NCBI GenBank assembly: GCA_033782935.1
Contig: JAWQEG010000286.1
Span: 5,546,001 to 5,610,000, forward strand
Length of the DNA: 64,000 nucleotides
Origin: Petrolisthes cinctipes
Lineage: Eukaryota; Arthropoda; Malacostraca; Decapoda; Porcellanidae
Reading direction: 5' to 3'
Below, in pieces: positions 10,953 to 22,781 of this stretch. Made by a program: the position numbers and the translations under genes. Every line of letters starts with the position of its first letter. Position 1 is the first letter of the stretch. The notes beneath the pieces are model-generated. The model searched no databases. It was not told the origin of the DNA and was given only the letters and a program-made list of their open reading frames with translations.

Positions 10953-11212
10953 ATATCTTCACTACCCACCACACATCTTCACTATCCTCAACACATCTAC
11001 AATACCCACCACACATCTTCACTATCCCCAACACATCAACACTATTCTCAACACATCTACAATACCCACCACACATCTTCACTATCCTCAACACATCTAC
11101 ACTGCCCACCACACATCTACACTATCCTCAACACAATGTCATCCACACTATCCTCCACACATCTACACTACTTCAACACATCTACCCTATCCACCACACA
11201 TCTACACTATTA
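10953..11212. repeat. Minisatellite, CACACATCTTCACTATCC-type units
   Basis: Seven or so imperfect units of about 36-40 bases, built of ACACATCTACA, CTATCCTCA and ACCCACC blocks. Non-coding. Confidence 0.75.
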
Positions 11213-11319
11213 AATGTGATGTAACTCCAGGTGTGCTGTTGAAGTAAACTGAGTACCCGGATTTCCAATTAACACTGATAACATAAGCAATAACAAAACA
11301 ATTTATTTACAATCAAATT

Positions 11320-11560
11320 GTTTTGTTAGAACAGTGTCATGCTTGTTTTGCAATAGATTTATACTGTTGTTGTAAAATTTAGTACTGGTTATAGTTTCCG
11401 AGCTACTACCAAACCCCGACCCCTCCATTACCTCCCTCCTTTATTCATACTGGCATGTTTCGAAATCGAGAAACGAAAGTCGAAATTGGCGGTTTCCACC
11501 TTGTGCACAGTGCACACTGACACTGCTGCAGGGATGAACTTGGAAGTGAAGGAGGCTGTA
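11320..11560 (+). repeat. Dispersed repeat shared with 56300-56540
   Basis: GTAAAATTTAGTAC, CCCCTCCATTACC, CTGGCATGT and GAAA(C/T)TGGC occur in the same order at 56310-56470. Part of the same family (ACATTGACAA, GATGAA, GCAGTGGAGGAGACTG) also occurs at 17160-17210 and, inverted, at about 54225-54290. Nature unknown. Confidence 0.6.
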
Positions 11561-11767
11561 CTTCTCTGCAACTTATATATACTGTACTTTACGTAAAGCC
11601 AAGCGTGTATTTATGGTCATATTACCTAGGAGTACAGTATCTTAAATTATTCCAGCTATAAATATCAACTCAGTACAGTCCTGTATATCGATCACATCTC
11701 CACACTGATATGAATGAGACATACTATACATACTTGTCTCTTCTCTTTGACTGAGATACTGTATACC

Positions 11768-12612
11768 TTAAAGCCGCTTTCATATTAAAGTGGAACGTCG
11801 TATATAGGTGGCATGGCACGAGACATGCCACTCTGAAACAAACCTATGGAAACAGATGTAACCTTTCACACTGGAGTGGCGTGGCACGTGGCATGTGCTA
11901 TGTGTCACTTGGATGCTACTCCGAAATCGATCGGGGCCGTTTTTTTTTTTTTTTTTTAACGTGACACCTACAACCTTGCACAATGTTATCAAATTTAAAG
12001 GTGTTTTTCTCACACCTAAATAGGGAATGGCAACCAAAACATAGGTACTTATATAGCATGTAGTATTAAAAGTGGCACAATATAAAAATTGCCAATGTAC
12101 GGTGTGAATAGAGTATTACTGAAAGCAAGAACAAATCAGCAGTTTCAAATGAGGCGGGGCTGGCGGGAAAGTGGCAGTGGCAGGAGGCGTGCCATGTCAC
12201 TCTAGTGCAGTGGTTCTCAACCTTTTTCAGTCCATTCCCCCCTTCATGAATTCTCAGCATTCATGTGGCTTCCCTGCATATTTTCCCAAATCCTACCCCG
12301 CCAAAAAAAAAAAAAAAAAGTTTAAATAAAATAAAAACAAAATGTTGAAGAGGAGAACACTTGCTCTATTTAAGTTTAATACAAAGTTCACAGTCGTAAT
12401 TATCTTATATTTGATAGATTTCTGTGATCATATGCTTTCTGTGATCATAAGAATTGTATAATTGGTGACAGCCCGTCATTCCCCCCCTAAATTCTTGCCA
12501 TGGACCCCTTGGGGTCCATGGCACCCAGGTTGAGAACCACTGCTCTAGTGTGAATTAAAACACTGTGTCACGTTCTGCTTGCCTCTTGCCACTTTGGTGT
12601 GAAAGCCTACTA
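11768..12612. mobile_element. Inverted-repeat DNA element interrupted by an hAT MITE
   Basis: The left end (AGCCGCTTTCATATTAAAGTGG) and the reversed right end (AGGCTTTCACACCAAAGTGG) match imperfectly. GTGGCATGGCACG-like motifs recur below both ends. An A/T homopolymer lies at 11940. The class is uncertain. The hAT MITE at 12208-12542 interrupts it. Confidence 0.45.
12208..12542. mobile_element. hAT-type MITE with 8-bp target duplication
   Basis: It starts CAGTGGTTCTCAACC and ends GGTTGAGAACCACTG, a perfect 15-base inverted terminal repeat. CTCTAGTG flanks it on both sides (12200-12207 and 12543-12550), the 8-bp duplication typical of hAT. It is 335 bases with no coding capacity. Confidence 0.92.
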
Positions 12613-12960
12613 AAAATCATACACTTCAGATGGATTTTATGTATGTACATTTCCACCAGCATAACTATATTTTCTGGCAAGGAATGCTTGGCTACAGAAC
12701 TTTTGGTGATGACTGTACTTCTTGTCCCTCCCCTCTCCCCATTAGTCCCCGTAGGTGGGTATTGCCTGCAGTGATGTGAGCAATACTTTAAAGGTTTTGG
12801 CGCCCCTTCGGCCCCAGCCACTCCCTTTCAGTTCTTCAACTGTCCCTCTTTTCATTTTATTTCCTTCCTGCTTGCTGTCACACCTCTCTATCACCTTTAT
12901 CTGGCGTTATATGACCTCGCTGTTGCGGCGCCTAATATTAATCAATCAATCAATCAATCT
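12570..12960 (+). repeat. Dispersed repeat ending in (AATC)n
   Basis: The stretch from GTAGGTGGGTATTG (about 12750) through GGTTTTGGCGCCCCTTCGG to (AATC)5 at 12940-12960 resembles 18565-18800. A 3' tetranucleotide tail suggests a LINE- or SINE-derived 3' end. CCTTCCTGCTTGCTGTC also recurs at 39.4-39.6 kb and, inverted, near 9590 and 10200. Confidence 0.5.
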
Positions 12961-13509
12961 CCCCATTAGTTGACTTCAGTCTTCTCCACCTCCCCTCTCC
13001 CCCTTCTCCAGGTTCTCCTAGTCCACACTCCTCACTACTCCACTCCCTCCCCCTACCTGTGGAGGTATACCTGTGGAGCAAGGTAGAGTGATTGCGAGTG
13101 ATAGAAACGAGTGGAGGAGGGTGGTGAATGCTTGAAGAGTGGACGCGGCTTCACGGTCCTTGGAGGAGTGGCCTGCATTGAGTGTGGCCCATGGCCGGCT
13201 GGATGCTGGAGGGGGAGTTTGCCCTGTAGTGAAGTGGCAGGGGTAAACCAGCATTTGCTGTCGGGCCTTGTTATGGATGCAAACATGGCTGTACCCCTTG
13301 TAGTCCCACAAGGAGATGCGGTTGTGTGGTGGGGGTTCTCCCTGCTCCAACAGGGATCGGGGGGTTGAGATAAGGAGTGTGTGTTTGGGGGGGGGGGGGG
13401 GAGTTCTATGTTTGTACATTTTGTTTCGGTGGGTGTGCGACGTGACTGAGCTACCTCCAGTGTAGAGATAAAAGCCTGGTATATGTATGTGTATGTATGT
13501 ATTCTTACA
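12961..13509. other. No gene identified; poly-G run
   Basis: A minus-strand open frame of 133 codons (13018-13419) is Pro/His/Ser-rich with no domain or splice context. A run of 15 G lies at 13387-13401. Confidence 0.4.
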
Positions 13510-13795
13510 GGGAGGTGGCCAGGCGGTTTGTGATCTGGTCTCGTAACCTATGAGTCGGGAGATCGATTCTTCCCAGGTGAGGGCCTGAGAATATTTATTC
13601 TTTCAATTTGAGTTTCAGGCACTATCTATATGTCCACCGAACGTTGTAAAACAACCTCGCTGGTACCATAACATCTGCAGTATTTGGTAATTACCCTCTG
13701 TGGTTGGGTACCAGTTCGGAAGTCGTTACGTGTGTGTGTGTGAGTAGCAGCTGACCTGGGCCACGATAACGGGCTTGATAAAGCCTATCTTTTTC
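13510..13795 (+). mobile_element. tRNA-derived SINE, copy 1
   Basis: The head has a tRNA-like A box (GGTGGCCAGGCGGTTTG) and B box region (GTCGGGAGATCGATTC). The body is shared with copies at 19428, 52942, 54340 and 54518: GGGCCTGAGAATATTT, GTAAAACA, GGTACCATAACA, CTGCAGTATTTGG, then a GT run and GGGCTTGAT(A/G)AAGCC. Polymerase III boxes and dispersion support a SINE. Confidence 0.8.
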
Positions 13796-14094
13796 CTCTC
13801 CTATTCCTACTTTTCCTCTTCTATTCTCCCCATCCCCATTGGCATTTCTAGCTTTGAAAAACTGTGGTGGTGGGGGGGGGGGGCAATACAGGGTGTTTAT
13901 TATAGGTGGTTTTGATGTTTGTGTATGGTAGCGTAGCGTTGGTCGGCGGTATTCTTCGAAGGTACAAGGTGTTTTGAAGCTATAATCTTCTCAGTACTGT
14001 CAGAGTTTTTTTAAGAAGTTTCTGTACAACGGGAAGGGAATATGGGGAATGTTTGGTGTTACCCCTTTGAGGTTCGTTATCAGCATCAAGGTAA
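13796..14094. other. No gene identified
   Basis: Pyrimidine-rich to G-rich spacer containing a poly-G run at about 13870-13881. I see no gene. Confidence 0.5.
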
Positions 14095-15060
14095 ATATGG
14101 TTTCACAAGGTATAGTCAACCACTACGAAACTGGCGGGTGTAGGTGGGGCAGCCGCCCCAAGCAGCCCTGCCATATCTGGTCTGTCAGAATGGGATTACC
14201 CAGGGCCCAGGGCAGTAGATTAGCAGTCCTTCACCTGAATCTCCTCCCTCTCCCCCTTAGCCTACTCTTTCTTCATCTGTATTTTATGTGTCTGTTTGTC
14301 CCTCTGCATAGTAATGTGCTTCTGAATTATTATCCTTTTTTTTTTATTATTATTTTTACGTCTGTATACTATTTGTACATTTATTCATAATTTGTACATA
14401 CCCCTTCCTTTTGCCTCCCTTGTGTGTGTGTGTGTGTGTGTGTGTGTTGGGGGGAGGGGAGGGAGGGCGCCGGGTAGGGTGAGGTCAGGACTCTGTTGAA
14501 TGTAAGGATTAATGGCAGGTGTAAGTAGAGAAGGGCTATGACTTGTGTGTGTGTGTGTGTGTGTGTAGAAGGAAGACGTGATAGGATTTTGTACGTGGTG
14601 AACATTTTCTTCTGCAGTTTGGCGAGCTGCCTCAGGTAAAAGCTCGCTCCAACACCCTCTTCTATGTGGGTGTTGGTAAACCAAACAACAACAACAACAA
14701 CATTCTGCAAAGTACGAATTTACGTAGAAAATGATTTCCTTCTCATGGAGCCAGTGTGGGTGGTGAGCAGCAGCAGGGGATGTTCTTCCTTCCATTGTGG
14801 AGTCTAAAGGAGAAGTGACCTGACTGACCTCATTAATCTCCTGACCCCGCTCTCACCATTTAAAGACTATATTTATAGAATCAGTGCACCACTGTACGAA
14901 AACGTTGCCATTTTGGTGTGGTTTTTGATAGAGTGATGTGGGTTGGAAAGCCAAATGTGGCAGCACTGCTTGGGGGAAATGCCCGATCCTGCCATACCTA
15001 AACCACCAGTTTCCAAGTGGTTGACTGTAGTTTCATGATCACTCGGCCGCGCACCTAGAG
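14095..15060. repeat. Inverted pair of a dispersed repeat around CA/GT runs
   Basis: About 90 bases at 14095-14185 (GTCAACCACTACGAAACTGG, CCCCAAGCAGCCCTGCCATA) recur inverted at about 14945-15035. Between them lie GT runs at 14419-14446 and 14544-14566. Open frames over these runs are compositional. Confidence 0.55.
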
Positions 15061-16800
15061 TGACGTCACGATGTATCTGGGAAATGATTGGCATAGATTT
15101 GGTAGGGTTGGAGAGAAAGAAAACGGAGGTACTGTATCCTAATGTAAATTATTAATGCAGTTTTATACATTATTGACTTTGCTTTCTTTCATGATATTAC
15201 TGCAATTGTATACCTTTGTTTACTCTTATTACTTTCCCATCATGTATCAAATAACTTCGTGGCCTATAGCGGCAACGTTGAGTGTTGGGGCTTGTACTAA
15301 GGGTAAATAAAGAACGATGAAAAAAAAAATTGTTTTATACATATGATATGAGTTTTATTGGCGGCCGTAGAACAACCTTGAAGAGAACAAATCCTTGACG
15401 GATAAAACGTTTAACCTAAAGACCACAAAAAGGAAAAATTGAAGTTGCTTTTGTTGTACTGAAAATTGATAAAGCCCTTTTACATACATACATACTTACC
15501 TTGATATCTTCTTTGCATTTCTATGACACAAACTAGTATTATTTTCTCAGCCTTCCCTCCAGTATCTGTGCCTCATTTGTTGTTTTGCCTCATTTCCCCT
15601 AACTCAATCAGCAATTATATCTTCTTAAATCCTTCGCATATCATGCTACATGTTTCTATACAATATCATTATTACATCCTTGGGGGTGCTGCTGGTAAAC
15701 CAAACAACAACAACAACAACATTACAGTACATCCTTGAGAAGGTCATGAAAATGGAGTATACTTCCCTTATAATGCACAGATGTACAATCGGGGACAAAA
15801 ATAATCATCCACATATGGGTAACTCAAACAATTTGCTGTCTAAAGTTTTCACGTTCAAATATGATGTTAGTATTTTAAGTGGTGTGTAGCTGCTTGTAGT
15901 AGATTTGCGTAGCTGCTTGTGGTAGATTTAAACATGGCACTTAACAAATTTATTGGAAAGTTTATCAGCTAAGTATCAGAGGGAAGGTGTCAAAATATTA
16001 CGTGGGTTGCCCCTATATGGATGATTATATTTTACCCCGACTGTACATCCACGTACAATACACACAGTGGGCAATAGACCTGTTTACTCTAACCTAAAAC
16101 AAGGAATATTATGACTTTTTAGACAGAATATAGGCTATATATAATTGTACTCATATTCTTTTTGCATAAAAATGCATCAGCAAATAAATATATGCATTTT
16201 TTTAAGGCTAAAATATCACGTGACCCCTGAATGGCAGTGAATGCTCTGTGATTGGTCGTGACGTAGATACCTTCGACGAGGATGTAAACAAACCTTGCGC
16301 CCTGCATCGTTTAGTGCATCACCCTAGCCTCTCGTATTTTATTTGGTATTATTATCCACAAATGAATCTGTACCTTTTACCCAAACACCACAGCGGTCTC
16401 ATTTACTCGTCTTGGAGAACACACTCTCATGGGTCAGGTACATGGAGCTATGGTCAGGTCATCTGTCCGAGTACAACTAACCTCCTTTCCAGACTCCAAC
16501 CCCATATCCCGATACATCGTGACTTAATGCGCAGAGCGTACCAATTTTCATACAGGTTGCCCGCCCACTGAAACTACCTGGCGTAGCTATATTTACCTTG
16601 ATCAGAATGAAAATGCTAAGTAGTGGTCGGCTTACCGGAAGCGAACAGCTTCCGGCGTGACTCTCTGACCTAGCAGCACGTGTGCTTGCTAAGGAAACAA
16701 GTCAGCCGAAAGTGAACATTTTCCTGTATGCTCTTTTTACCCAAACTATGTGTGTCTCCAACGGCACTCAGAAGTTGGAGAAGCGCTGACAATATGCTTA
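15061..16800. other. No gene identified
   Basis: AT-rich intergenic sequence. I see no exon, RNA gene or strong repeat; short open frames lack features. Confidence 0.45.
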
Positions 16801-16869
16801 ACTCATATCTACTTGTGTGCTTGGCTTGTCTCTGACACATTTCCTCTTGTATAAATGTGTACATATACA

Positions 16870-18205
16870 TACAGGATTATATGTGATAAAGAGATAACAA
16901 GCGTACGAGAAAGAGTAGCCACGAAGGTGTGGAATAGCGGCGAAGGGGGTAAGAGAGGCAGTAATCAAGAAACAAATAAACGGGGCGAGCGAGGGGTAAC
17001 GGAAGTAGGGCAGACAAAGGAGGTGGAAAGTAATAGAAATGGTGGGTACGGAGAGAGGAACCAAGGATGGAGAAGATGGGAAGTACCACGTGGGGCAGGG
17101 GTGAATGATACAGGCAAGGATCGCACGGGTGGTAGGGGGAGAAAGTATATTCGGGTTACACACATTGACAACACTGGAGTGATGAACGCGGCAGTGGAGG
17201 AGACTGTATGTGTACCTTGTGAGTAGGAGCTGAAGGGCTTCGTGACGGGTGTCTGGGCTACCGAAGAGGTGCAGGACGTGGTCGTGGAAGAGGCCGTGGC
17301 AGTACCGTGGGGTGTAGCAGGGCACGGCATGTCGTCGAGTAGAGTAGGTAGGAGCACTGGGACAAAGGATATGCAGCTTACGTGTGAGTGTTGTTGAGTG
17401 GCTGACGAAGGTGAAGCACGTGGGAAGAGTAGCGTTGGATGCAGATCTAGGACGCTGGAGTTGTAGCTTACGTGAGTGTGACGTGGAGGAGATGGCGAAG
17501 GTGTAGCACGTGGGTAGAGTAGAGTGGGTCGCAGCACTTAAACGCTGGAGTAGTAGCTTACTTGCACCTGTCGTTGGGAGTAGCGTTGAGCGTAGAACGT
17601 GAACGTGGAGTGTGTAGCGTACGTACTAGAGGCGTGGAGATAGCGTAGTAGCAGCGTAGTGGAGATGGAATGTGGAGCTTACTTGGACGAAGAGTGGAGT
17701 TCGTAGTAGAGACGTAGCGTACTCGTAAAACGTGGAAGGAGTCTAGGGTAGCTTGCTAGAGTGAATAATTGACTGGTAAAGCGAGTATAAATCCGGGATC
17801 ACCAATTGTAAGCACATGAGAGTGTGTTACTACCGGAGGTAAACAAACTCGAATACACAGTACATTTTATTCAACATTAAGTATAGGGTTGCACAGTAAT
17901 GAGTAGAAGACAAGCACCTTGCAGTTGACCAAACCCGCTTGCCGTAGTGTAGTGTTGGGTACTGTAGAAGCTGCTGTAGAGAGCGGCACGTGGTGAACTG
18001 GTGTCTTGGTGTGACAAGGGTTGAGGCAGGTGAGGGAGAGGCGACCTTCCAAGTCGAGCGCTAGTGGGAGAGTGACCGATGCTGGCCCACACCGGAGGCG
18101 ATCTTGGGCAGGTAAAGGAGGAGTGCAGGTAGACAAGGGAGCTTGAGGATGCGTGGGCGCCAAACAGTTGAGATGTAAGATGCGCAAGGTGCTTGGTTCA
18201 CTACA
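16870..18205 (-). mobile_element. 5' fragment of a Gypsy-type LTR element (LTR plus leader)
   Basis: Minus strand: an LTR-like segment from 18205 (TGTAGTGAACCAAGCACCT) to 17807 (CTTACA), then a primer-binding-site-like ATTGGTGATCCCGG (17806-17791), then about 900 bases of C/T/ACG-rich leader like that of the element at 20.7 kb. The LTR start nearly equals that at 20151 (TGTAGTGATCCAAGCACCT). No gag or pol remains. Cys-poor Pro/Ser/Thr frames here are leader composition. Confidence 0.6.
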
Positions 18206-18560
18206 CACTCACACACACTCATACATACAAAGAAAGCTTACTTCCATTTACTAGTAAAAAACTAACGAGGAAATTAGTATTATAAAGTCTCACCATACTA
18301 TTTGTTTAACTTGGCGGCAATGTACAATACAATTTCTCCCATTCATGTTATTTTCGGTAAATGTAATGAAATAAAGGACAAATTTCACCAAAATTATGCA
18401 TACCTTGGTACTTCTCTTTAACTTAAAACTCTGAAATGTAGCCAAAGCCACACGTGTATTGAAGATCACAATTTATGCCAGGTGAATATAATACATAATG
18501 GACTGCTAGTGTTAGAAAGTTCTTTACATTCCTTTGCCTTTTTCCTCCTCCTCCTCCTCC
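18206..18560. other. No gene identified
   Basis: AT-rich spacer between the LTR fragment and the next repeat. I see nothing supportable in it. Confidence 0.5.
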
Positions 18561-18830
18561 TCGACGTAGGAGGGATTTGCTTGCAAATATGTGGGCAATG
18601 CTTTAATTAAAGGTTTTGGCACCCATTCAGACTCGAGCCACTCCCTATTCTCTCTCCCTTCTATTTCTTTCGTGAAAGCTGTCCTTTCTCTCTGTCTCCT
18701 TCTCCCTTGTGCCAGAAGGTCTTTCTGGCCTAGCGCAATCTTCTTTCTTCCCCTTTATAATCTACATTTCTTCACCTTAATTAGCAATCTAGCTAATTGA
18801 ATAGTTGTTTAAAGATACATTTCCTTTCCT
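18560..18830 (+). repeat. Second copy of the (AATC)-tailed dispersed repeat; ACT microsatellite follows
   Basis: GGTTTTGGCACCCATTCAG, GAGCCACTCCCT and the following pyrimidine tract parallel 12790-12900. An (ACT)n microsatellite lies at 18853-18885. From 18886 to 19427 I see nothing. Confidence 0.5.
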
Positions 18831-18850
18831 TTGTTTTCTTCCTCCTCTTC

Positions 18851-18886
<36 letters not shown>

Positions 18887-19427
18887 TTTTTCCTTCAACC
18901 AAGTAGACTCGTTAACATAGCGTAATCAAACTGCTATGCCAGGACTAGTGGGTGATATACTGTTTGAAAATTCCATTGTTTTCCTCCTCCTCCTCCTCCT
19001 ACATCCGGTGCGACGGAAGTACGGGTGTAACACACTGCCCTGACAGCAGCTCAGTACATTATGACAAGATACATAAGGGTAAACATAGTTTGGAATAATC
19101 ATATACATAATAATATACAGCTATGGCTGATAGTGTCATTACATTAAATAGTTATCTGCTTACAAATACTGGAATGTAAGCCTACATATAAAGTTAAATT
19201 ACTGTACTGTACTTATAAGGGAAGCAGGCATTGTTGCCAGTATATATACATACTAAAAAACACACTATAGTTACAGTGATTAAAAAAACTAAATCAACGA
19301 CAATGCCCATACATTCTTTAATGATCTTACGGGTCATTCTGAAGCCAATTTTGTCAAACCTGTGTGCAATAGGACGTGTGGTACAGGCAGAAGCTGAATT
19401 TTAGTCTGTTTTAATTTGCTTCCTTGT

Positions 19428-19736
19428 TTTTTTTTTTCTTCTTTTATATGTTCCGACACTGGACATAGGCTTCAACAAGCCCGTTGTGCTACTCACACAC
19501 ACACACACACACACGTCGCGACTTCCGAACTGGTACCCAGCCACAGAGAGTGGGAAGTGAGGGTAATTCCCAATTACTGCAGCTGTTATGGTACCAGCGA
19601 CGGTGTTTTACGACGTTCGGTGGCCTTATAGTTAGTGCCTGAAACTCAGTTCTCAGGCCCTCGTCCGAGAGGAATCGATCTCCCGACCTGTAGATTAAGA
19701 GTCCAGAACTCTAACCACTCGGCCACCTCCCCTCTT
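19428..19736 (-). mobile_element. tRNA-derived SINE, copy 2
   Basis: Minus strand. The head at 19736 has A box GGTGGCCGAGTGGTTAGAGT and B box region GGTCGGGAGATCGATTCC, close to a real tRNA sequence. The body matches copy 1. The 3' end carries an A run (T run at 19427-19440 on the plus strand). Full length, about 300 bases. Confidence 0.85.
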
Positions 19737-20150
19737 GGTAAATATTGGTAAATATATATTGTTATAAAGTTTTCACCTCACCTGTCAAATATTATAGAAT
19801 CACTACAATTCCTTTTTGCACATCCATAGGCAGGGATAATGGTTCAAAAAGTGAGAAAAATATCACACCACAAGATGTGTCCAGGTCACTCCAAGATCAG
19901 CTGACCAATGTTTTGAATGTACTTGACAGCGTACTAATAGGAAAATGGCTTCAAGTTTGTGACTTCATGGCGTCTCCATATTTTATACCTCCATGGGTTA
20001 GACATGGAAATTGCCTGCGAACTTTGAGTTAAACATTTTCTACGGTCATTTTACTTTTGTTTATTCTGGGGTATAACGGCGGTTACTCCCGATGCATCAA
20101 CGGTTATCATCAGTTTATTGACGATTGTACGGTCGATTAACCTTTAGTAC

Positions 20151-20655
20151 TGTAGTGATCCAAGCACCTATCCCATTCTCTGTTCCCATTCTCCATTCAC
20201 CATGCTCTGTGGTGCGCGCAAGCATCTTAGTCGTCATTTGTCCCGCCAACGCACGGGACCTTTAAACGTGCCCAGCTCCTCAAGCACAGGCCGCTATAGC
20301 TTCACTTAGCTGGCTGACTTTGTAGCGTCCACAGCTCTCTCTCCCCCTGCCTACTGCCACACACTAACACAAGCCAAGAAACAGCAAGACCAGCGTTCTC
20401 CACACACAACGGTATCCAGACGTCCCTGTCTGTAGGCAAGCGGGAAGGCTATTCATCACGGTGCTTGGTTCACATATTCCTGTGTTATACTAAAAAACTG
20501 TACTTAGTATACGAGTCTGATGTTCACCTCCAGCTAGTAACTAGCCTCCTTGACTGTTATAATTCGTGACCCTTGGAGTAGGACCAGACTCGTCCTAAGC
20601 AGTACAACTTCTACAAGCTATAACGCCATTCTACAAGCTGCCTCTACAAGCTACA
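20151..20655 (+). repeat. 5' LTR of Gypsy element 1
   Basis: It begins TGTAGTGATCCAAGCACCT, nearly the same as the LTR start at 18205 on the minus strand, and ends GCTACA before ACCTGAGGGGGACCC, the proposed primer site. The boundary is inferred from these matches. Confidence 0.55.
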
Positions 20656-22781
20656 ACCTGAGGGGGACCCACACTCAACGCCTCGTTTACACATCGCTTT
20701 CAAGGTACCCCCATACACACGTGTACACTCTTACCCTCCTAATTTAATTGCATTTTTACTACAGTGTTAATCTCCCCAGTGCTCTACACCCTCCACTTTT
20801 GTATTAACGTAGCATATCCCTGCTACTATAGCCACTTTCCTCTGTTTTGTTTCCTCTTGCCATTATACTCTTTGCGTTCAATCTTTCGGTATCTTTACCG
20901 TCCTTCCCCTTGCGTCTTTCGGCATTTCTCTGCCCTAGTTTTACAAGTGTCTTTCTGTACCACTGTACTCTCACGTTTTTCCTCACCTACCACCCCTCCC
21001 TGCCCCCCCACCCACACACACGAATCCTGGGGTGCCGTACCGACGCTACTACCCTGTGCTACGCATCACCTTCACACCACACGTGCATACCCTACGACGA
21101 CCACGTGCTACCTCTACACTCCAGTGCTATGCTGCAAACGCACGACATACCTCGAGCTACGCCAGCAGCGATCGACAAAACCACGGGCTCAACTCTACAC
21201 ACCAGCAATGCAATGCACCTAATCTACGCCACCCTACGTTCCAGTGCCACGCCACTAACTCACGAACACCGCATACGAAGCTACGCCAGCATCGATCTAC
21301 GACACCGCTTGCTCAACTATACGCACCAGGAATGCAACGCACCTAATCTACGCCACGCTGCACTCCAGTGCTACGCTACTAACGCACCAATCAATGTCAC
21401 TATATATAAGTGACATTGGTACCAATGACGCACCTCAAGCTACGCCAGCAGCGATCTCCGACACCACGTGCTCAACTCTACGCACCGTTACTATAATGCA
21501 TCTCACCTACACTCCAACACAACGCTACAAATGCACCAACACCATATTTCCAATCAACACCTCGACGATCTACTATTCTCACGTGCTCAGCGATACACTC
21601 CACTCCTGCTCGACGCTACACGCCAACGCATCACCTCGACGCCACGTGCAACACTTCTATGCTGATGACCACATACCAGTACCAACATCTCGTTCTCAAC
21701 CTACAAGCAACGCCGTACTGTACGTACATATCCTGTGCATAAGAATTCGTGTTTACTTATTCTACGATATCTGTGCTACAGTCATGCCACACCATTACCA
21801 CGGACGTCTTCATCTACACGACGCTCAACACCTACGCCAACGTTAGTCTCACCATTTCTACAAGGTGTTAGTACATTTACACACACTTCCCATCTGTTCT
21901 TTTGTGATTCCTTCCCAGTGCTACTTGCCCCTATTTTTACCATGTTGTTTTCGTATTTTTTATTGCCCTCTGTGCCCATTCTTGTGTTTTATATATTGTT
22001 TTCTGTACTCTGTGTGCCTTTCTCTCTTACATACTACGTCCTTCGCTTCATTTTCTTACCCTGCCACACCCACGTGCCTGAATTTACCTATACCTTTCTC
22101 CCCTCGCCCGCCAAACTTTCTCTTGGTACCCACGCTGTCCACTCTACCTCCGCCACTCCCTTGGGACTTCCATTTTCTCTCATACCTACCCTCTCCCACC
22201 TTATCCTCTTTCCACCCAACCTCCGCCACCCTCTTGGGACCTACATTTCCGCTCGTACCTATCCCCTTCCTCCTACCTGCCTAGTCTCCCTCCCGCGCTA
22301 GTTTCTCTGTGTACCTTCCTACCGCTCTTTCTACTCCGCCTCCAACAATTCTTTGCATTCCCACTCTCCTCTACTCCCACACCCCCTTGTATTCTCGCCC
22401 CCCCCCCCCCCCCTGATCGCTCCTGCCACTCTGGATACGTGCCAACCACGTGCCTACTCTACCTCAGTCACCCCTATCTACCCATGTTCTCTGTGTCCTA
22501 CCCCTTTTTTACCCCCACCCTTATTCTCTCCTCCCCGTACACGCTAACCGCTCTCCTACTCTACCCCAGTCCCCCCACTTCCGCTGCCGTTTTCTTGCTC
22601 GCCATCACTACACTTTCGCCCATTCTCCCTCACTGCTGCCTAACCTGCCTACCCCACTTACTTTGCTGCCTTACCAGATTTCTGTACATCTTTTTTTTTT
22701 CCACTTCCATTCTCTCGTCACTTCCGCATCGCTGTTCCTTACTCTATTGTCTACTGTCCCCATACAAGACCCACACACTTA
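20656..22781 (+). other. Leader of Gypsy element 1
   Basis: A pyrimidine-rich leader of over 2 kb with repeated phrases (CTACGCCAG, CTCAACTCTACACACCAG, CCAGTGCTACGC) in imperfect tandem at 21020-21480, then CCCAC/CTT-rich sequence. A C run lies at 22399-22413. Several overlapping frames are open only because stops are rare in this composition. The leader resumes at 25618 after the Harbinger-like insert. Confidence 0.55.

Noticed and set aside
16855..17226. 123-codon plus-strand frame, Gly/Arg/Glu-rich
   Set aside because: It is antisense to the leader of the minus-strand Gypsy fragment and its end is a dispersed repeat.
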